Below, piece after piece: positions 1-7,260 of a DNA stretch of 10,400 nt (position 1 is its first letter; each line of letters opens with the position of its first letter). The notes beneath the pieces were generated by a model, which ran no database searches, was not told the DNA's origin, and saw only the letters and a program-made list of their open reading frames with translations. The DNA is taken from NCBI GenBank assembly GCA_963582935.1, contig CAUZSH010000067.1, positions 1-10,400 of the forward strand, given 5' to 3'. Both the position numbers and the translations under genes were made by a program. This DNA comes from CAUZSH01 sp963582935 (lineage in GTDB: Bacteria > Pseudomonadota > Gammaproteobacteria > Francisellales > Francisellaceae).

Positions 1-36
1 AGAGATTCATATAAAAAATAACTCAAGGAGAGAGCA

Positions 37-1470
37 ATGAAAAAACTATTCATTACAATGTGCGCCTTTATAGGGCTACTTTTCACAGGTAGTGCTGCTG
101 CTTTACAAAAAGACACTATGTTAAAAGCATCCTATTTCCAACTTGATGCCCCAGGGTCTATTCCCTTTGTCACAGAAAGTGGCATCAAAGCATCCAATAT
201 TATTATCTTTGGATTTGCTGATCCGGAAACTTCTAGTATCAACCAAGAGCACCTAAAAATCATGCAGGATGTGATCAATAAAGGAGCCCCAAACACCAAA
301 AATTTCCTTAGCCTAGGGGGCGAAACGGTTACAAGCATCCCAGACTCAAATACGGTCATCAATAATATTGACCTTCAAATAGAAGCCTATAATGCCCAAT
401 TGAGGAATGGACAAATACATGGCGTTGATCTTGATCTGGAAAATGGTATAGATTCAAAGACCATTACTGACCTTGCAAAAGGGTTTAAAAATGCAGGACA
501 CCTTATCTCTATCGCACCCCAAGTATATGCCAGTGGTGGTCAGGGCGATTCTATTGATATTAACAATCCAATAAACTTAGTCCTTACGTCTGGTCACGAC
601 TTAGCTCAAAAAAACACCTATGGGGATGCCGTTACATCTGGTTATGTTGATTATATCATGCTGCAAACCTACAACACTGGTGGCTTTACAATTGGCGGTT
701 ATGAAGAAAATGAAATTGGTTTTTTTAAAGCTGTCGCAGAAGCCATGAATAATGCCGCAGCTTCTCAATATTTAGATATCCCGGCTACCACTAAAATATT
801 AATCGGGCAACTCTCCAATCGTGGCGCAGGCGGACAATATACCATTTTCAACCCCACCGCTGAGTTTCCTTTTCCTGATAGAGACTATAATCAAGCCGAC
901 ATTTTAAATGAATTAGCTGCTGACATTGAAATCATGCAAGCAGACAATACAAATTTTGGTAAGATTGCAGGCGTTATGGTCTGGTCTTTAAACAATGATT
1001 ATATGCCGCAAGGCTGGAACGATACCTATGCAACCGCTGGCGCATTTAGCACCATAATTTTCGGCGCTGAAGCACCTCCAGTAGGTCAATACTTCATTAT
1101 GCAAGTAACCAACACAGGCAAACAAAAGAATGCCTCAGTAACCTTAGTCGTTGATGGTAATTTTTATCCCTTTGGGCAAGTGAATGACACAACCCTTCCC
1201 AGTAATTTTTATCAACAATGGGGTACACTTGCCTCCTCTCAAGAACAAGAAGATGTCGCTAACAGTTCCAGTTTAGATGCTATTTTTTCAAATGGGGTAA
1301 CCAGTGTTAAAGCCACAATTATTGGGAACTCTTACGATAACTGGGAAACACCTATTAGCAATCCTGACGAACAAACTCAAGGCACAGACTTTACCTTTGA
1401 GGCAGGACATAGTTATAACGTAATGGTCAATCCAGACACCATGGCAATTGAAGCTGTACAAATGAACTAA
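37..1470 (+). CDS. Secreted GH18 (chitinase-like) glycoside hydrolase
   Basis: Likely exported enzyme hydrolysing beta-1,4-linked N-acetylglucosamine polymers such as chitin. Residues 1-22 form a Sec signal peptide (KK, hydrophobic core, cleavage after the AAA ending at 22). The GH18 barrel follows at about 28-340: SLGG at 92-95, a DxDxE core at 131-135 with E135 as the presumed acid/base, MLQTYN at 208-213 (family Y-[DN] motif, N213), and W316 near the last strand. The first Asp of the usual DGxDxDxE motif is His128. Residues about 350-477 form a beta-rich tail I cannot assign, possibly carbohydrate-binding. The only cysteine is in the signal peptide. The start is supported by AAGGAG at 25-30. 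Family assignment is strong; exact substrate (chitin, or an endo-N-acetylglucosaminidase role) is open. No clear terminator follows. Confidence 0.88.
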   Translation: MKKLFITMCAFIGLLFTGSAAALQKDTMLKASYFQLDAPGSIPFVTESGIKASNIIIFGFADPETSSINQEHLKIMQDVINKGAPNTKNFLSLGGETVTSIPDSNTVINNIDLQIEAYNAQLRNGQIHGVDLDLENGIDSKTITDLAKGFKNAGHLISIAPQVYASGGQGDSIDINNPINLVLTSGHDLAQKNTYGDAVTSGYVDYIMLQTYNTGGFTIGGYEENEIGFFKAVAEAMNNAAASQYLDIPATTKILIGQLSNRGAGGQYTIFNPTAEFPFPDRDYNQADILNELAADIEIMQADNTNFGKIAGVMVWSLNNDYMPQGWNDTYATAGAFSTIIFGAEAPPVGQYFIMQVTNTGKQKNASVTLVVDGNFYPFGQVNDTTLPSNFYQQWGTLASSQEQEDVANSSSLDAIFSNGVTSVKATIIGNSYDNWETPISNPDEQTQGTDFTFEAGHSYNVMVNPDTMAIEAVQMN

Positions 1471-1546
1471 CTCATTGCCACTTTATAGCATAACACTCTT
1501 GATGCTTAGATTAAATTAACAGATATAAATCATCATTGTTGGCATA

Positions 1547-1834
1547 TTGCTCACGGTAAAACCAATAGCCTATAAAAATAAATGGTCTACAGAAACAACA
1601 CCAAAATTTTCCTCCTATTCTGGAAAACTGATATTGCTTTTCTCTAGTGCCACAATGCTCTGTTTGCTCATATATGTCATTATCGCACTGCCAAAAATAT
1701 CACAATATAACAAGATTTATACCAATGCGTACGTTATTCGCTATACGCCTAACTATTGGATTCTGGGTTGGGTAACCGCAGATAACTTGCTGACTAAAAA
1801 CCATCTAGACTGCCCTTTACGAAAAAGTGTTTAA
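1547..1834 (+). CDS. Doubtful small single-pass membrane protein, TTG start
   Basis: I do not recognise this 95-residue frame. It has a polar, Lys/Thr-rich N-terminus, one clear hydrophobic segment at about residues 27-48, and a Tyr-rich polar C-terminus with a single Cys89 near the end. The TTG start at 1547 has no visible Shine-Dalgarno sequence. The frame is open back to about 1529 but offers only ATC/ATT codons there, and the first in-frame ATG (residue 37) would cut the membrane segment. It lies alone between the GH18 gene and the dehydrogenase gene on the same strand. It could be a real small membrane protein, the decayed tail of a larger gene, or a chance frame; the hydrophobic segment is the only point in its favour. 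Confidence 0.3.
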   Translation: MLTVKPIAYKNKWSTETTPKFSSYSGKLILLFSSATMLCLLIYVIIALPKISQYNKIYTNAYVIRYTPNYWILGWVTADNLLTKNHLDCPLRKSV

Positions 1835-1898
1835 AATCATCCTAGCAATTCCACACAAGCCTCAGTAGAATAATATAAATCCACCTTGGAATCCCCCT

Positions 1899-2957
1899 AT
1901 GCAATCTACTTATGATATTTCAAAATCCTATGATTGGAATTATGACAATGGCCCCACCTTCTCAGGAAACATTCCAACAAGAACCAACATAAAACCCATG
2001 AAATTGTGGGGATATGAAGTCAACTCACCACTTGGCGTGCCTGCAGGTCCACTATTAAATGCCAATTACATCGAACTCTATGGAAAACTGAGGTTTGATC
2101 TCCCTATCTATAAAACGCTACGCACCTGCTTTCGACAAGTGCACCCAGCACCTAACTGCCTATATATTGAAACCAAGGCACAGCTCACGCCTGCCGACAT
2201 GAATAGCACGATTTATTCAAGGCAATCTGAACCCACAGAACCCAATGAAATTGCCATCACCAATTCCTTTGGGATGCCGAGTAAATCTATTGAGGTCTGG
2301 CAAGCAGATATTGAAAAAGCCAATCAATCTCTCGCCAAAGGGCAGCTAATGATTGTCTCTTGTGTGGGCACACCATCAGAGGAACGCACAATTATTGAAG
2401 ATTATGCACTATGCGCACGACTCGCGGTTGAGGCAGGTGCCAAAGCTATTGAGCTTAACTATTCGTGCCCCAATGTGACCTCAAAAGAGGGTAGCATCTA
2501 TCAAGATGCTGCCCTTTCCTCCGCTATTTCGAAAGCTGTTAAAGGAGTGGTTAAAAATATTCCCGTAATGATTAAGATGGGCTACATCAAAGAAGATAAC
2601 CACCTACAGGAAGTCATTTCTCAAAATGCCCAATATGTTGATGGGATTGCCGCTATCAACACCATCTCAATGCAAGCCAGACACTCAGATGGCACACAAG
2701 CATTACCCGGTGATGGACGTCTAACCAGCGGGATATGTGGTGATATTATCCGTGACATAGGTATCGAAACTATTTCAAGGATTGCAAAAATAAAACAACA
2801 GCAAAACTTTGATTTTATGCTTTGCGGTGTGGGCGGTATTACCTCTGCTCAGCATTTTAATGATTACTTTGATGCAGGTGCTGACATCGCCATGAGTGCA
2901 ACAGGTGCGATGTGGAACCCTTATCTTGCAATAGAGTGGCACAAATGTAATAAATAA
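1899..2957 (+). CDS. Dihydroorotate dehydrogenase-like flavoprotein (class 1 type)
   Basis: FMN-binding TIM-barrel oxidoreductase of the dihydroorotate/dihydropyrimidine dehydrogenase family, 352 residues and cytosolic (no signal or membrane anchor). Motifs visible: PAGPLLNAN at 48-56, K72 in the YKTLRT segment, TNSFGMPS at 121-128, ELNYSCPN at 185-192, MIKMG at 224-228, NTIS at 254-257, GVGGI at 310-314 and SATGAMWNP at 333-341. By motif alignment to class 1A enzymes, Cys190 is the catalytic base and N122, N187, N192 and N254 match the four substrate-binding asparagines. Gammaproteobacterial PyrD is normally the membrane-linked class 2 enzyme with Ser as base, so this is probably an additional enzyme, and its substrate could be a different pyrimidine. 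It is longer than class 1A (about 310), mainly at the N-terminus. Start has only a weak upstream TTGGAA. No pyrimidine genes adjoin. Confidence 0.82.
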   Translation: MQSTYDISKSYDWNYDNGPTFSGNIPTRTNIKPMKLWGYEVNSPLGVPAGPLLNANYIELYGKLRFDLPIYKTLRTCFRQVHPAPNCLYIETKAQLTPADMNSTIYSRQSEPTEPNEIAITNSFGMPSKSIEVWQADIEKANQSLAKGQLMIVSCVGTPSEERTIIEDYALCARLAVEAGAKAIELNYSCPNVTSKEGSIYQDAALSSAISKAVKGVVKNIPVMIKMGYIKEDNHLQEVISQNAQYVDGIAAINTISMQARHSDGTQALPGDGRLTSGICGDIIRDIGIETISRIAKIKQQQNFDFMLCGVGGITSAQHFNDYFDAGADIAMSATGAMWNPYLAIEWHKCNK

Positions 2958-3010
2958 AGCCTGATTAATTAATAACCTACAGTTTATTTCAAAATAATTA
3001 TCTGAATAGT

Positions 3011-3040
3011 TTGCATTACCCTTAAAATATTGTCTATATT
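3011..3040 (+). promoter_or_regulatory. Probable sigma70 promoter of the pilin gene
   Basis: TTGCAT at 3011-3016 and TATATT at 3035-3040 are separated by 18 bp, in AT-rich sequence about 40 bp before the pilin start. A strong Shine-Dalgarno (AAGGAG, 3069-3074) follows, fitting a highly expressed structural gene. Pseudomonas-type pilin genes use sigma54; TTGCA is present here, but no TGGC lies at the required distance upstream, so sigma54 is not supported. Confidence 0.5.
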
Positions 3041-3081
3041 TACCAGTGACATGTTCAACAAACTAAAAAAGGAGAAGACAC

Positions 3082-3510
3082 ATGATCATCAAACGTAAAA
3101 CTCAAAAGGGGTTCACCCTAATTGAGCTAATGATCGTTATTGCGATTATTGGTATTTTGGCGGCTATTGCAATTCCATCATATTTGAACTACACCGTTAG
3201 AGCAAAAGTATCTGAAGGTTTAGCTTTAGCTTCAAGTGCTAAAACAGCTGTTGCGAGTTACCAGCAACAAAATGGTACTTTTCCAGCAAGTAATAGTGCT
3301 GCACACTATGATAGCGCGTCAGGTCAAAGTGTATCTGGTATTGCTATTGGTACTGGTGGCGCCATTACCATCACGTATACCAACGATTCAAGCCTTACAG
3401 GTGACACACTGATTTTGACGCCAACTAATACTACTGGTTCAATCACTTGGGCTTGTACCAGCACAAATATCGTTGCAAAATACCTGCCTGGAACTTGCAC
3501 TGGCATATAG
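3082..3510 (+). CDS. pilA: Type IV major pilin (PilA/PilE type)
   Basis: Structural subunit of a type IV pilus, inserted in the inner membrane and polymerised after processing. The class III leader is residues 1-10, positively charged and ending KG; prepilin peptidase would cut before F11 (FTLIE), leaving Glu at mature position 5, followed by a hydrophobic helix to about residue 35. The mature protein is about 132 residues, in the type IVa range. C125 and C139 bound a C-terminal D-region with a W-x-C ... YLPGTC pattern, as in Pseudomonas/Moraxella pilins; they should form a disulfide. The Ser/Thr/Ala-rich middle is typical of the variable part. The gene has its own promoter and Shine-Dalgarno (AAGGAG, 3069-3074) and ends at a strong terminator, so it is a separate transcript from pilB-pilC. 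A minor pilin is less likely given the leader, length and independent signals. Confidence 0.93.
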   Translation: MIIKRKTQKGFTLIELMIVIAIIGILAAIAIPSYLNYTVRAKVSEGLALASSAKTAVASYQQQNGTFPASNSAAHYDSASGQSVSGIAIGTGGAITITYTNDSSLTGDTLILTPTNTTGSITWACTSTNIVAKYLPGTCTGI

Positions 3511-3532
3511 TTCCAGCCTCAAAACCTATCTT

Positions 3533-3558
3533 AAAAGCCCACTGGAGTGGGCTTTTTT
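3533..3558 (+). terminator. Intrinsic terminator after the pilin gene
   Basis: GCCCAC (3537-3542) pairs with GTGGGC (3547-3552) around a TGGA loop. The stem can extend through A3533-A3536 with the T run at 3553-3558. It sits 22 bp after the pilin stop and separates the pilin transcript from pilB. Confidence 0.9.
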
Positions 3559-3620
3559 ATGGCTATAATATTTTGGATATAATCCCAATTAACAAATAAT
3601 ACATTACATTTGTTACAAAA

Positions 3621-3642
3621 TATCCGGATAGCTGGCATATCC
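3621..3642. repeat. TATCC/GGATA inverted-repeat cluster upstream of pilB
   Basis: A perfect 10-bp palindrome (TATCC joined to GGATA, 3621-3630) is followed after 7 bp by another TATCC (3638-3642); a further GGATA lies at 3575-3579. The arrangement gives alternative pairings (palindrome, or hairpin 3626-3642 with a 7-nt loop) and two direct TATCC copies 17 bp apart. It lies 55-75 bp before the pilB start, so an operator is possible, but no regulator is identifiable and AT-rich DNA can produce this by chance. Confidence 0.35.
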
Positions 3643-3649
3643 TATATTT

Positions 3650-3678
3650 TTTACTAGGCTTATCTTATATAGCATTAT
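3650..3678 (+). promoter_or_regulatory. Weak candidate promoter for pilB-pilC
   Basis: TTTACT (3650-3655) and CATTAT (3673-3678) are 17 bp apart, each matching sigma70 consensus at four of six positions. It is placed sensibly after the pilin terminator and 18 bp before the pilB start. Other TATAAT-like strings at 3564-3569 and 3578-3583 have no convincing -35 partner. Confidence 0.3.
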
Positions 3679-3695
3679 GATTTTACAAAATTGAT

Positions 3696-5405
3696 ATGAA
3701 CGAACATATTGCACAGCAACTGAAAGGCATTACTGCCTTTATTGCCAACAAAGGCTTAGCACCTGCTGAAGCATGTTTGGAGGCACAAGAACATGCGCAT
3801 GAAGTGCAACAAAACTCTATTGGTTATTTGATTGATAAACAGTTTATGAAACAAAGTGATTTTGCGCACACTGCGGCAAATGCCTTTGGGCTTCGGCTGT
3901 TTGATGTGCTTTCTCTCTCTATAGAGAGCATTCCAAAATCTTACTTAAAAGAAAAACTTATGCGAGAGCACAACTCTCTGCCTATTTATTTACGTGGTAA
4001 AACGCTCACTATTGCCAGTGCTGACCCTTTAAATCTTGAGCCCATTAAACAATTTCGCTTTAGTACTGGACTAGAAGTAGAACTCGTGCTTGCTAAAGAC
4101 AAAGATCTTCGAAGCGTTATTAACCGTACATTACAAGAGCACGCGAGCAACTCCTTAGCTGACTTTGATGATAATTTAGAAGATCTTGATCTAGATATTA
4201 TTAATGAGCAAGCTAGAACTCAAGAAGAGGATGATGGAGCACGTGATGCTCCTGTCGTTAAATTTGTAAACAAAGTCATCCTAGATGCTATTCAAAAAGG
4301 TGCTTCTGATATCCATTTTGAGCCCTATGAATATAGTTATCGTGTGCGTTTTCGTCTGGATGGCGTGATGGAAGAAGTTGCATCGCCTCCCACTATGCTT
4401 GCACCTAAAATCACTTCTCGCCTTAAAATCATGTCAAACTTAGACATTGCAGAACGAAGAATTCCACAAGATGGTCGCTTTAAAATGCAGATTTCTAAAG
4501 GTTCTGCCATTGATTTTCGGGTTTCCAGCTGCCCCACACTGTTCGGAGAAAAGGTAGTACTACGGATTCTCGATCCAACAACGGCTCAACTGGGCATTGA
4601 AAAATTGGGCTATTCTGCCAGCCAAAAAGAAGACTATATGCATGCGCTCGGCCAATCTCAAGGTATGATTTTGGTCACTGGACCCACAGGGAGCGGTAAA
4701 ACAGTTTCTCTTTACACGGGGTTAAACATCTTAAACACGCCCACCAAAAACATATCAACGGCTGAAGATCCTGTTGAGATCAACCTGCCTGGGGTCAATC
4801 AGGTCAACATCCATATCAAAGCAGGGCTGACTTTTTCAGCGGCATTGAAATCTTTTCTACGTCAAGATCCAGATATTATCATGATTGGGGAAATCAGAGA
4901 TCTTGAAACGGCGGGCATCGCTGTAAAAGCTGCACAAACGGGTCATTTAGTGATATCTACACTCCACACTAACAGTGCACCTGAAACCGTTTCCAGACTC
5001 ATTAACATGGGGATTGAATCCTATAATATCGCAGGGTCTGTTATCATCATTATCGCCCAACGTCTGGCTCGACGTTTATGTGACAATTGCAAACAAGTGA
5101 TTGAGATTCCGGATGAAAGCTTGGTAAAACTTAAATTCACTCCCGAACAAATTGCTGGAAAACATACTTTTTATAGCCCCAAGGGGTGTAGCAAATGTAA
5201 TGGCGGTTATAAGGGACGGGTGGGCATCTTTGAAGTCATGACCATTAGTGATGATATGCGTAAAGTGATCATTAATAACGCCAATGCCATTGAGATTGCA
5301 GAGCAAGCCCAAAAAGAAGGAATCGATAATTTACGGCAATCTGCCATTAATAAAGCCATTGAGGGTGTCACCTCTCTGGAAGAAGTCACTCGTGTAACAC
5401 AATAG
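3696..5405 (+). CDS. pilB: Type IV pilus assembly ATPase PilB
   Basis: Cytoplasmic hexameric ATPase of the secretion-ATPase (GspE/PilB) family that powers pilus extension through PilC. The N-terminal ~150 residues resemble an MshEN-type domain, followed by an acidic linker (about 155-182). The catalytic part holds Walker A GPTGSGKT (329-336), the Asp box around E357-D358, Walker B IIMIGEIRD (394-402, E399) and the His box TLHTN (422-426). A zinc site is formed by C462/C465 and C498/C501, the tetracysteine arrangement of extension ATPases and absent from PilT retraction ATPases; together with the MshEN region this favours PilB over PilT. The 569-residue length is normal. No Shine-Dalgarno is evident before ATG 3696, but the domain needs this N-terminus. 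pilC follows after 13 bp, so the two are probably co-transcribed. A GspE identity is less likely next to a pilin. Confidence 0.95.
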   Translation: MNEHIAQQLKGITAFIANKGLAPAEACLEAQEHAHEVQQNSIGYLIDKQFMKQSDFAHTAANAFGLRLFDVLSLSIESIPKSYLKEKLMREHNSLPIYLRGKTLTIASADPLNLEPIKQFRFSTGLEVELVLAKDKDLRSVINRTLQEHASNSLADFDDNLEDLDLDIINEQARTQEEDDGARDAPVVKFVNKVILDAIQKGASDIHFEPYEYSYRVRFRLDGVMEEVASPPTMLAPKITSRLKIMSNLDIAERRIPQDGRFKMQISKGSAIDFRVSSCPTLFGEKVVLRILDPTTAQLGIEKLGYSASQKEDYMHALGQSQGMILVTGPTGSGKTVSLYTGLNILNTPTKNISTAEDPVEINLPGVNQVNIHIKAGLTFSAALKSFLRQDPDIIMIGEIRDLETAGIAVKAAQTGHLVISTLHTNSAPETVSRLINMGIESYNIAGSVIIIIAQRLARRLCDNCKQVIEIPDESLVKLKFTPEQIAGKHTFYSPKGCSKCNGGYKGRVGIFEVMTISDDMRKVIINNANAIEIAEQAQKEGIDNLRQSAINKAIEGVTSLEEVTRVTQ

Positions 5406-5418
5406 GTAATGGAAACTT

Positions 5419-6669
5419 ATGGCGCTAGATAAAAAAAAGAAAATCACTCGAAAATCGACCCAAGTAAAAGAGACGCCTGAATTTATCTGGAAAGGTAAAG
5501 ATAAAAAAGGCTATGAAATGCGCGGTACGCTGTATGCTGCCAATGTAAATCTAGCAAAAGCTATTATTGCCAAGCAAGGCATTAAAGTCACCAGAATTAA
5601 AAAAAAGCCCAAGGACTTATTTGGGGGCAAGAAAAAAATAAAACCCCTCGATATTGCTTTTTTTTCTAGGCAAATGGCAACCATGATGCAAGCAGGCGTT
5701 GCCATTATTATGTCGCTGGATATGATCATCAAAGGCACCGATCATGGTGGAGTTAAAAAGCTTGCCGAGGATTTAAAGGAGCAACTCGAAGGCGGTTCCA
5801 ACTTTTCTGATGCCCTTAAATCACACCCGGATCAATTTGATAAATTGTATTGCAGTCTTGTCTATGCAGGCGAACAGTCAGGAACCCTTGAGGTCATGCT
5901 AGGCAGAATTGCCACCTATAAAGAAAAAACCGAATCCATCAAGAAAAAAATCAAAAAAGCCCTCACCTACCCCATCGCCATTCTTATTATCGCTTTTGCC
6001 GTAACCGTTATCTTACTGGTTTTTGTGGTGCCTACATTTGAAGAGCTTTTTGAGGGCTTTGGCGCAGACTTGCCAGCCTTTACTCGATTCGTACTAGATC
6101 TTTCTCGATGGATGCAGGCTTATTGGTATCTTATGATTATAGGCATTGTCGTTTTCATCATTCTCTTTAAGCAGATAAAAAAACGCTCACTCAAGTTTCA
6201 AGAGTTTTTAGATAAGCTCAGCCTGAATCTTCCCATTGTGGGCACAATTTTAAACAAATCCTGTATCGCTCGATTCACACGCACACTGTCTACGACCTTT
6301 GCCGCAGGCATGCCCTTAGTGGACGCCCTAACCTCCGTATCCACGGCAACAGGGAACCTTAGCTATGAATATGCGGCACTTCGCATCAGAGATGAAATCA
6401 TTAGTGGCACAAACATCAAAAATGCAGTTGAACATACTGGGCGTTTTCCCCCCATGGTTGAGCAAATGATTTCTATTGGTGAAGAATCTGGTCGACTCGA
6501 TGAAATGCTTGCCAAGGTTGCGGATATTTATGAGGAAGATGTGGATCTTGCTGTGGACAACCTCAGTAGCTTGCTTGAGCCTGCGATTATGGTAATATTA
6601 GGGGTACTGGTAGGCGGCTTAGTCACTGCCATGTATATGCCTATCTTTGAGATGGGAAGTGTGGTTTAG
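5419..6669 (+). CDS. pilC: Type IV pilus inner-membrane platform protein PilC
   Basis: Polytopic inner-membrane protein that couples PilB ATP hydrolysis to pilin insertion. It has 416 residues, normal for the family. After a basic N-terminus (Lys-rich, 5-75) come two T2SSF repeats, about 81-204 and 283-406, each with the family signature: AGEQSGTL at 150-157 and IGEESGRL at 353-360. Membrane segments are predicted at about 182-204, 235-250 and 386-408. The start lies 13 bp after the pilB stop with GGAA at 5411-5414, implying translational coupling. In Pseudomonas and Legionella pilD usually follows; here the next genes are tRNAs on the opposite strand, so the prepilin peptidase must be elsewhere. 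The GspF paralogue is the alternative, disfavoured by the adjacent pilin and PilB. Confidence 0.95.
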   Translation: MALDKKKKITRKSTQVKETPEFIWKGKDKKGYEMRGTLYAANVNLAKAIIAKQGIKVTRIKKKPKDLFGGKKKIKPLDIAFFSRQMATMMQAGVAIIMSLDMIIKGTDHGGVKKLAEDLKEQLEGGSNFSDALKSHPDQFDKLYCSLVYAGEQSGTLEVMLGRIATYKEKTESIKKKIKKALTYPIAILIIAFAVTVILLVFVVPTFEELFEGFGADLPAFTRFVLDLSRWMQAYWYLMIIGIVVFIILFKQIKKRSLKFQEFLDKLSLNLPIVGTILNKSCIARFTRTLSTTFAAGMPLVDALTSVSTATGNLSYEYAALRIRDEIISGTNIKNAVEHTGRFPPMVEQMISIGEESGRLDEMLAKVADIYEEDVDLAVDNLSSLLEPAIMVILGVLVGGLVTAMYMPIFEMGSVV

Positions 6670-6920
6670 AGCTTATTAAAACAACCTACCTGAAAATGAA
6701 GTGACCATGACAAAATAATCATGACCGACCTCATCAAGCACTGGGAAAATATGTCCCATATAAAGTTTATAATAGCGCACATCCCTATGATTTAGGCTAT
6801 TGAGCTATCTAAGTATATTGAATCATTCACATAATTTAAATATTAAATTTCATTAATGGCACTGCCTACATTTCATAAAATATAATAGAAAGAACAAAGG
6901 ATAAAATCTCTTGAATTAAA
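6670..6920. other. Gene-free AT-rich convergent intergenic region
   Basis: About 250 bp between the ends of pilC (+) and the tRNA operon (-). I see no ORF of note and no strong intrinsic terminator for either side. The best hairpin is TGGGA/TCCCA (6742-6758, 7-nt loop), followed by a symmetric AT palindrome (6759-6771) but no clean T run. The rest is AT-rich and featureless. Confidence 0.6.
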
Positions 6921-7008
6921 TGGTGCCCGGGGCCGGACTCGAACCGGCACGGTAGTTACTACCGAGGGATTTTAAGTCCCTTGCGTCTACCAATTTCGCC
7001 ACCCGGGC
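6921..7008 (-). tRNA. tRNA-Leu (anticodon UAA)
   Basis: Type II tRNA of 88 nt including an encoded CCA (6921-6923 on the + strand as tgg). The acceptor GCCCGGG pairs with CCCGGGC, with discriminator A. The anticodon loop CTTAAAA sits on an AGGGA/TCCCT stem, giving UAA. The long variable arm is a 6-bp stem (CGGTAG/CTACCG) with a TAA loop, and the T-arm contains GGTTCGAGTCC. It is last in the Gly-Cys-Leu operon, the position of leuZ in E. coli. No clear terminator follows. Confidence 0.97.
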
Positions 7009-7021
7009 TATCCATCTAACA

Positions 7022-7095
7022 TGGAGGCTGAGACCAGAATCGAACTGGTGTACAGGGCTTTGCAGGCCCCTGCATAACCATTTTGCTACTCAGCC
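7022..7095 (-). tRNA. tRNA-Cys (anticodon GCA)
   Basis: 74 nt with encoded CCA. Acceptor GGCTGAG pairs with CTCAGCC, and the discriminator is U, the identity base of tRNA-Cys. The anticodon loop CTGCAAA gives GCA. The T-arm has GGTTCGATTCC-like symmetry. It is separated from tRNA-Leu by 13 nt. It matches cysT of the enterobacterial glyW-cysT-leuZ operon. Confidence 0.97.
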
Positions 7096-7130
7096 AAGTA
7101 TCCAAAATGCCAACTTTAATTTTTTTGTTC

Positions 7131-7205
<75 letters not shown>

Positions 7206-7217
7206 AAAACTGTGGTA

Positions 7218-7245
7218 ATTATAAGGACATGAGCGCCGATGTCAA
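7218..7245 (-). promoter_or_regulatory. Consensus sigma70 promoter of the tRNA operon
   Basis: On the - strand TTGACA (7245-7240) and TATAAT (7223-7218) both match consensus exactly, separated by 16 bp. Transcription would start near 7211, giving a leader of only a few bases before tRNA-Gly at 7205. Such strength is expected of a stable-RNA promoter. It begins 15 bp past the stop codon of the MFS gene. Confidence 0.9.
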
Positions 7246-7260
7246 CTTTCAATACGCCCT

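Noticed and set aside
132..362. 76-residue - strand ORF inside the GH18 gene
   Set aside because: Antisense shadow of a strong signal-peptide enzyme gene; no start signals.
1471..1540. Terminator hairpin after the GH18 gene (AGCAT/ATGCT)
   Set aside because: Only five AT-rich pairs with a long loop and no T run.
2990..3040. Sigma54 promoter for the pilin gene
   Set aside because: TTGCA is present but there is no TGGC element at the proper distance upstream; a sigma70 reading fits better.
4337..5389. Three - strand ORFs inside pilB
   Set aside because: They overlap conserved PilB coding sequence, have no family features and arise from codon composition.
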